Shown here piece after piece: positions 62,956 to 64,000 of a DNA stretch of 64,000 nt. Origin of the DNA: Sphingomonas asaccharolytica NBRC 15499 (GTDB lineage: Bacteria; Pseudomonadota; Alphaproteobacteria; Sphingomonadales; Sphingomonadaceae); contig NZ_BCYU01000010.1 in the NCBI RefSeq assembly GCF_001598355.1, positions 1 to 64,000 on the forward strand, given 5' to 3'. Both the position numbers and the translations under genes were made by a program. The notes beneath the pieces are model-generated. The model did not search any database, had not been told where the DNA came from, and worked only from the letters and a program-made list of their open reading frames with translations. Every line of letters starts with the position of its first letter. Positions within the stretch are counted from its first letter, which is position 1.

Positions 62956-63459
62956 CTAGGGCTGACGCTCTGGCAGTGGCGATCCGTCATGCTGAAATGG
63001 CTGCGCCTCAATCAGGATGAAGGCGACGCGGCAAGTGATGGTCGAACTCGGATTGCGCCACAGGTGGATCGTCCCTCGCTGCACCACGATGTTGCCCGGA
63101 CCGAGCAGCTCCTTCGCCCCGTCATCCAGCTCGAGTTCGACTTCGCCGGACAGGATAATCCCGTAGTCGATGCTGTTGGTACGATGCATCGGCGACACCC
63201 CACCCGGCAGCATGTCGACAATGCGGATCACTGATCCTTGATGCAGCGTAAGGCCAGCTTCGCGCAATCGACCGTCCGTCTCGTCGTTGTTGTCGGCCGG
63301 GACGGTGGCCGTCGTCCACATGAGCGAAAACGCCGCGTCGCCGCCGGGAATTGGCACGGTGGGAAAGCGTTCGTCGGAGCGAAACACTGCACGACCCGAG
63401 CTGTCGTGCCCGGTGACGACGCGGCGAACGGGCGGTAGTTCAACCACTGGTAACGACAC
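62956..63459 (-). CDS. Cupin-domain protein
   Basis: 167 residues, single small beta-barrel cupin. Motif 1 is visible around GGVSPMHRTNSIDYGIILSG with EVELELDDG, and motif 2 around LLGPGNIVVQRGTIHLWRNP. One histidine of the usual set is replaced (MHRT rather than HxH), so metal binding is uncertain. The GTG start at 63459 overlaps the end of the fumarylacetoacetate hydrolase-family gene by 20 bases. The pair is probably one catabolic operon for an aromatic or sugar acid. Confidence 0.85.
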   Translation of the reverse strand: MSLPVVELPPVRRVVTGHDSSGRAVFRSDERFPTVPIPGGDAAFSLMWTTATVPADNNDETDGRLREAGLTLHQGSVIRIVDMLPGGVSPMHRTNSIDYGIILSGEVELELDDGAKELLGPGNIVVQRGTIHLWRNPSSTITCRVAFILIEAQPFQHDGSPLPERQP

Positions 63460-64000
63460 GCTGATCGATCACGCCGAACAATGGAGCGCCATTGATATCG
63501 CGTGCCTCCATGCGCACGCGATCGCCAAAGCGCATGAACGCGGTGCGGGGCTCGCCGTGATCGACCAGTTCGATCCCGCGCCGTTCCGCGATGCAGGATG
63601 AGCCAACTTCGCGATAGTTGGCGTTGGAAACAGTCCCGGACCCGATAATCGTCCCGGCGGGAAGCGCGCGCGTCCGCGCGGCATGCGCGATGAGTTCGTG
63701 AAAACCGAACGCCATCGGCGCACCATTGGCGTTGCCGAAGCGCTCCCCGTTCCAGTCCACGGCAAGGTCGAGGCAAACGCGGCCGTCACGCCACGCTGTC
63801 CCCAGCTCGTCGGGCGTCACTGCGAATGGTGCGACGCTGCAGGCGGGCTTGGCCTGGATCCAGCCGAATCCCGTTTTCATCTCGATCGGTGCGATCGCGC
63901 GAAGCGACCAGTCGTTGAGCTGGATTACGAGCTTCACATGGTCCAGCGCGTCAGCGGCCGCGATGCCCATTGGTACTGAGTCAACGACAATGCCGAACTC
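63440..64000 (-). CDS. Fumarylacetoacetate hydrolase-family protein, C-terminal part (runs off the right edge)
   Basis: 187 codons visible, open at the right boundary; the family is usually ~280-340 residues, so the N-terminus lies beyond the window. Segments: LVIQLNDWSLRAIAP, metal-site-region GFGWIQAKPACSVAPFAVTP, APMAFGFHELIAHAARTRAL, GTIIGSGTVSN and FGDRVRMEARDINGAPLFGV. An ATG at 63970 is internal to the fold and not the real start. Members cleave C-C bonds in acylpyruvates or dehydrate sugar acids; the substrate is unknown. Confidence 0.88.
   Translation of the reverse strand, partial: EFGIVVDSVPMGIAAADALDHVKLVIQLNDWSLRAIAPIEMKTGFGWIQAKPACSVAPFAVTPDELGTAWRDGRVCLDLAVDWNGERFGNANGAPMAFGFHELIAHAARTRALPAGTIIGSGTVSNANYREVGSSCIAERRGIELVDHGEPRTAFMRFGDRVRMEARDINGAPLFGVIDQRVVTSG

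Overview
The window looks like a chromosomal segment of a sphingomonad (Alphaproteobacteria, Sphingomonas or a close relative). This is inferred from the GC-rich coding bias, the xseB-ispA-coaD-cyclophilin-queA gene order, the VVTG-type N-terminal segment typical of sphingomonad TonB-dependent receptors, and the dispersed GC-rich palindromic intergenic repeats. No rRNA, tRNA or CRISPR array was seen. Genes are dense and most operon neighbours overlap by 4 bases.

Left part (1-33 kb), mostly housekeeping. It opens with xseB, ispA, coaD, a secreted cyclophilin and queA. Next comes a regulatory-looking module: an ECF sigma factor, a lipoprotein with a von Willebrand factor A domain, and a membrane-anchored TPR protein. 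Then follow a lone VirB2-like small membrane protein, a secreted EF-hand protein, a HAD phosphatase, tgt, a GNAT and a double M16 protease. A Crp/Fnr regulator diverges from murA. After that are an MFS transporter facing a GMC oxidoreductase, a gamma-synthase-type PLP enzyme, and a tight minus-strand run lgt-midA-GNAT-GNAT-pgeF. An acyl-CoA ligase, a Tat-exported molybdopterin oxidoreductase, hemH and a phaB-like reductase complete this part.

Middle part (33-51 kb), a glycan-utilisation locus. It has a GH2 beta-galactosidase, a GntR/HutC-type regulator, then GH20 hexosaminidase, GH2 beta-mannosidase, GH3 and GH29 fucosidase on the plus strand, and a TonB-dependent receptor. The set of exo-activities (Gal, GlcNAc, Man, Fuc, plus a GH3 of beta-xylosidase type) fits stepwise trimming of complex, possibly plant-type, N-glycans. 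Inverted repeats upstream of GH20 and of the receptor are candidate operators.

Right part (51-64 kb). A type I secretion pair (HlyB-like ABC transporter with a cysteine-less C39-like domain, and an HlyD-like adaptor) lies beside two convergent paralogous exoproteins. Each joins a parallel beta-helix-like N-terminal region to RTX repeats and a shared C-terminal domain. They are separated by a perfect 27-bp inverted repeat. Beyond them lie a decayed IS6-type transposase remnant and other gene debris, then a cupin gene overlapping a fumarylacetoacetate hydrolase-family gene that runs off the right edge.

The two best candidates for a coherent specialised system are the type I secretion/beta-helix-RTX locus and the glycan locus. 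Functional assignments are from motif reading only; no database search was possible.
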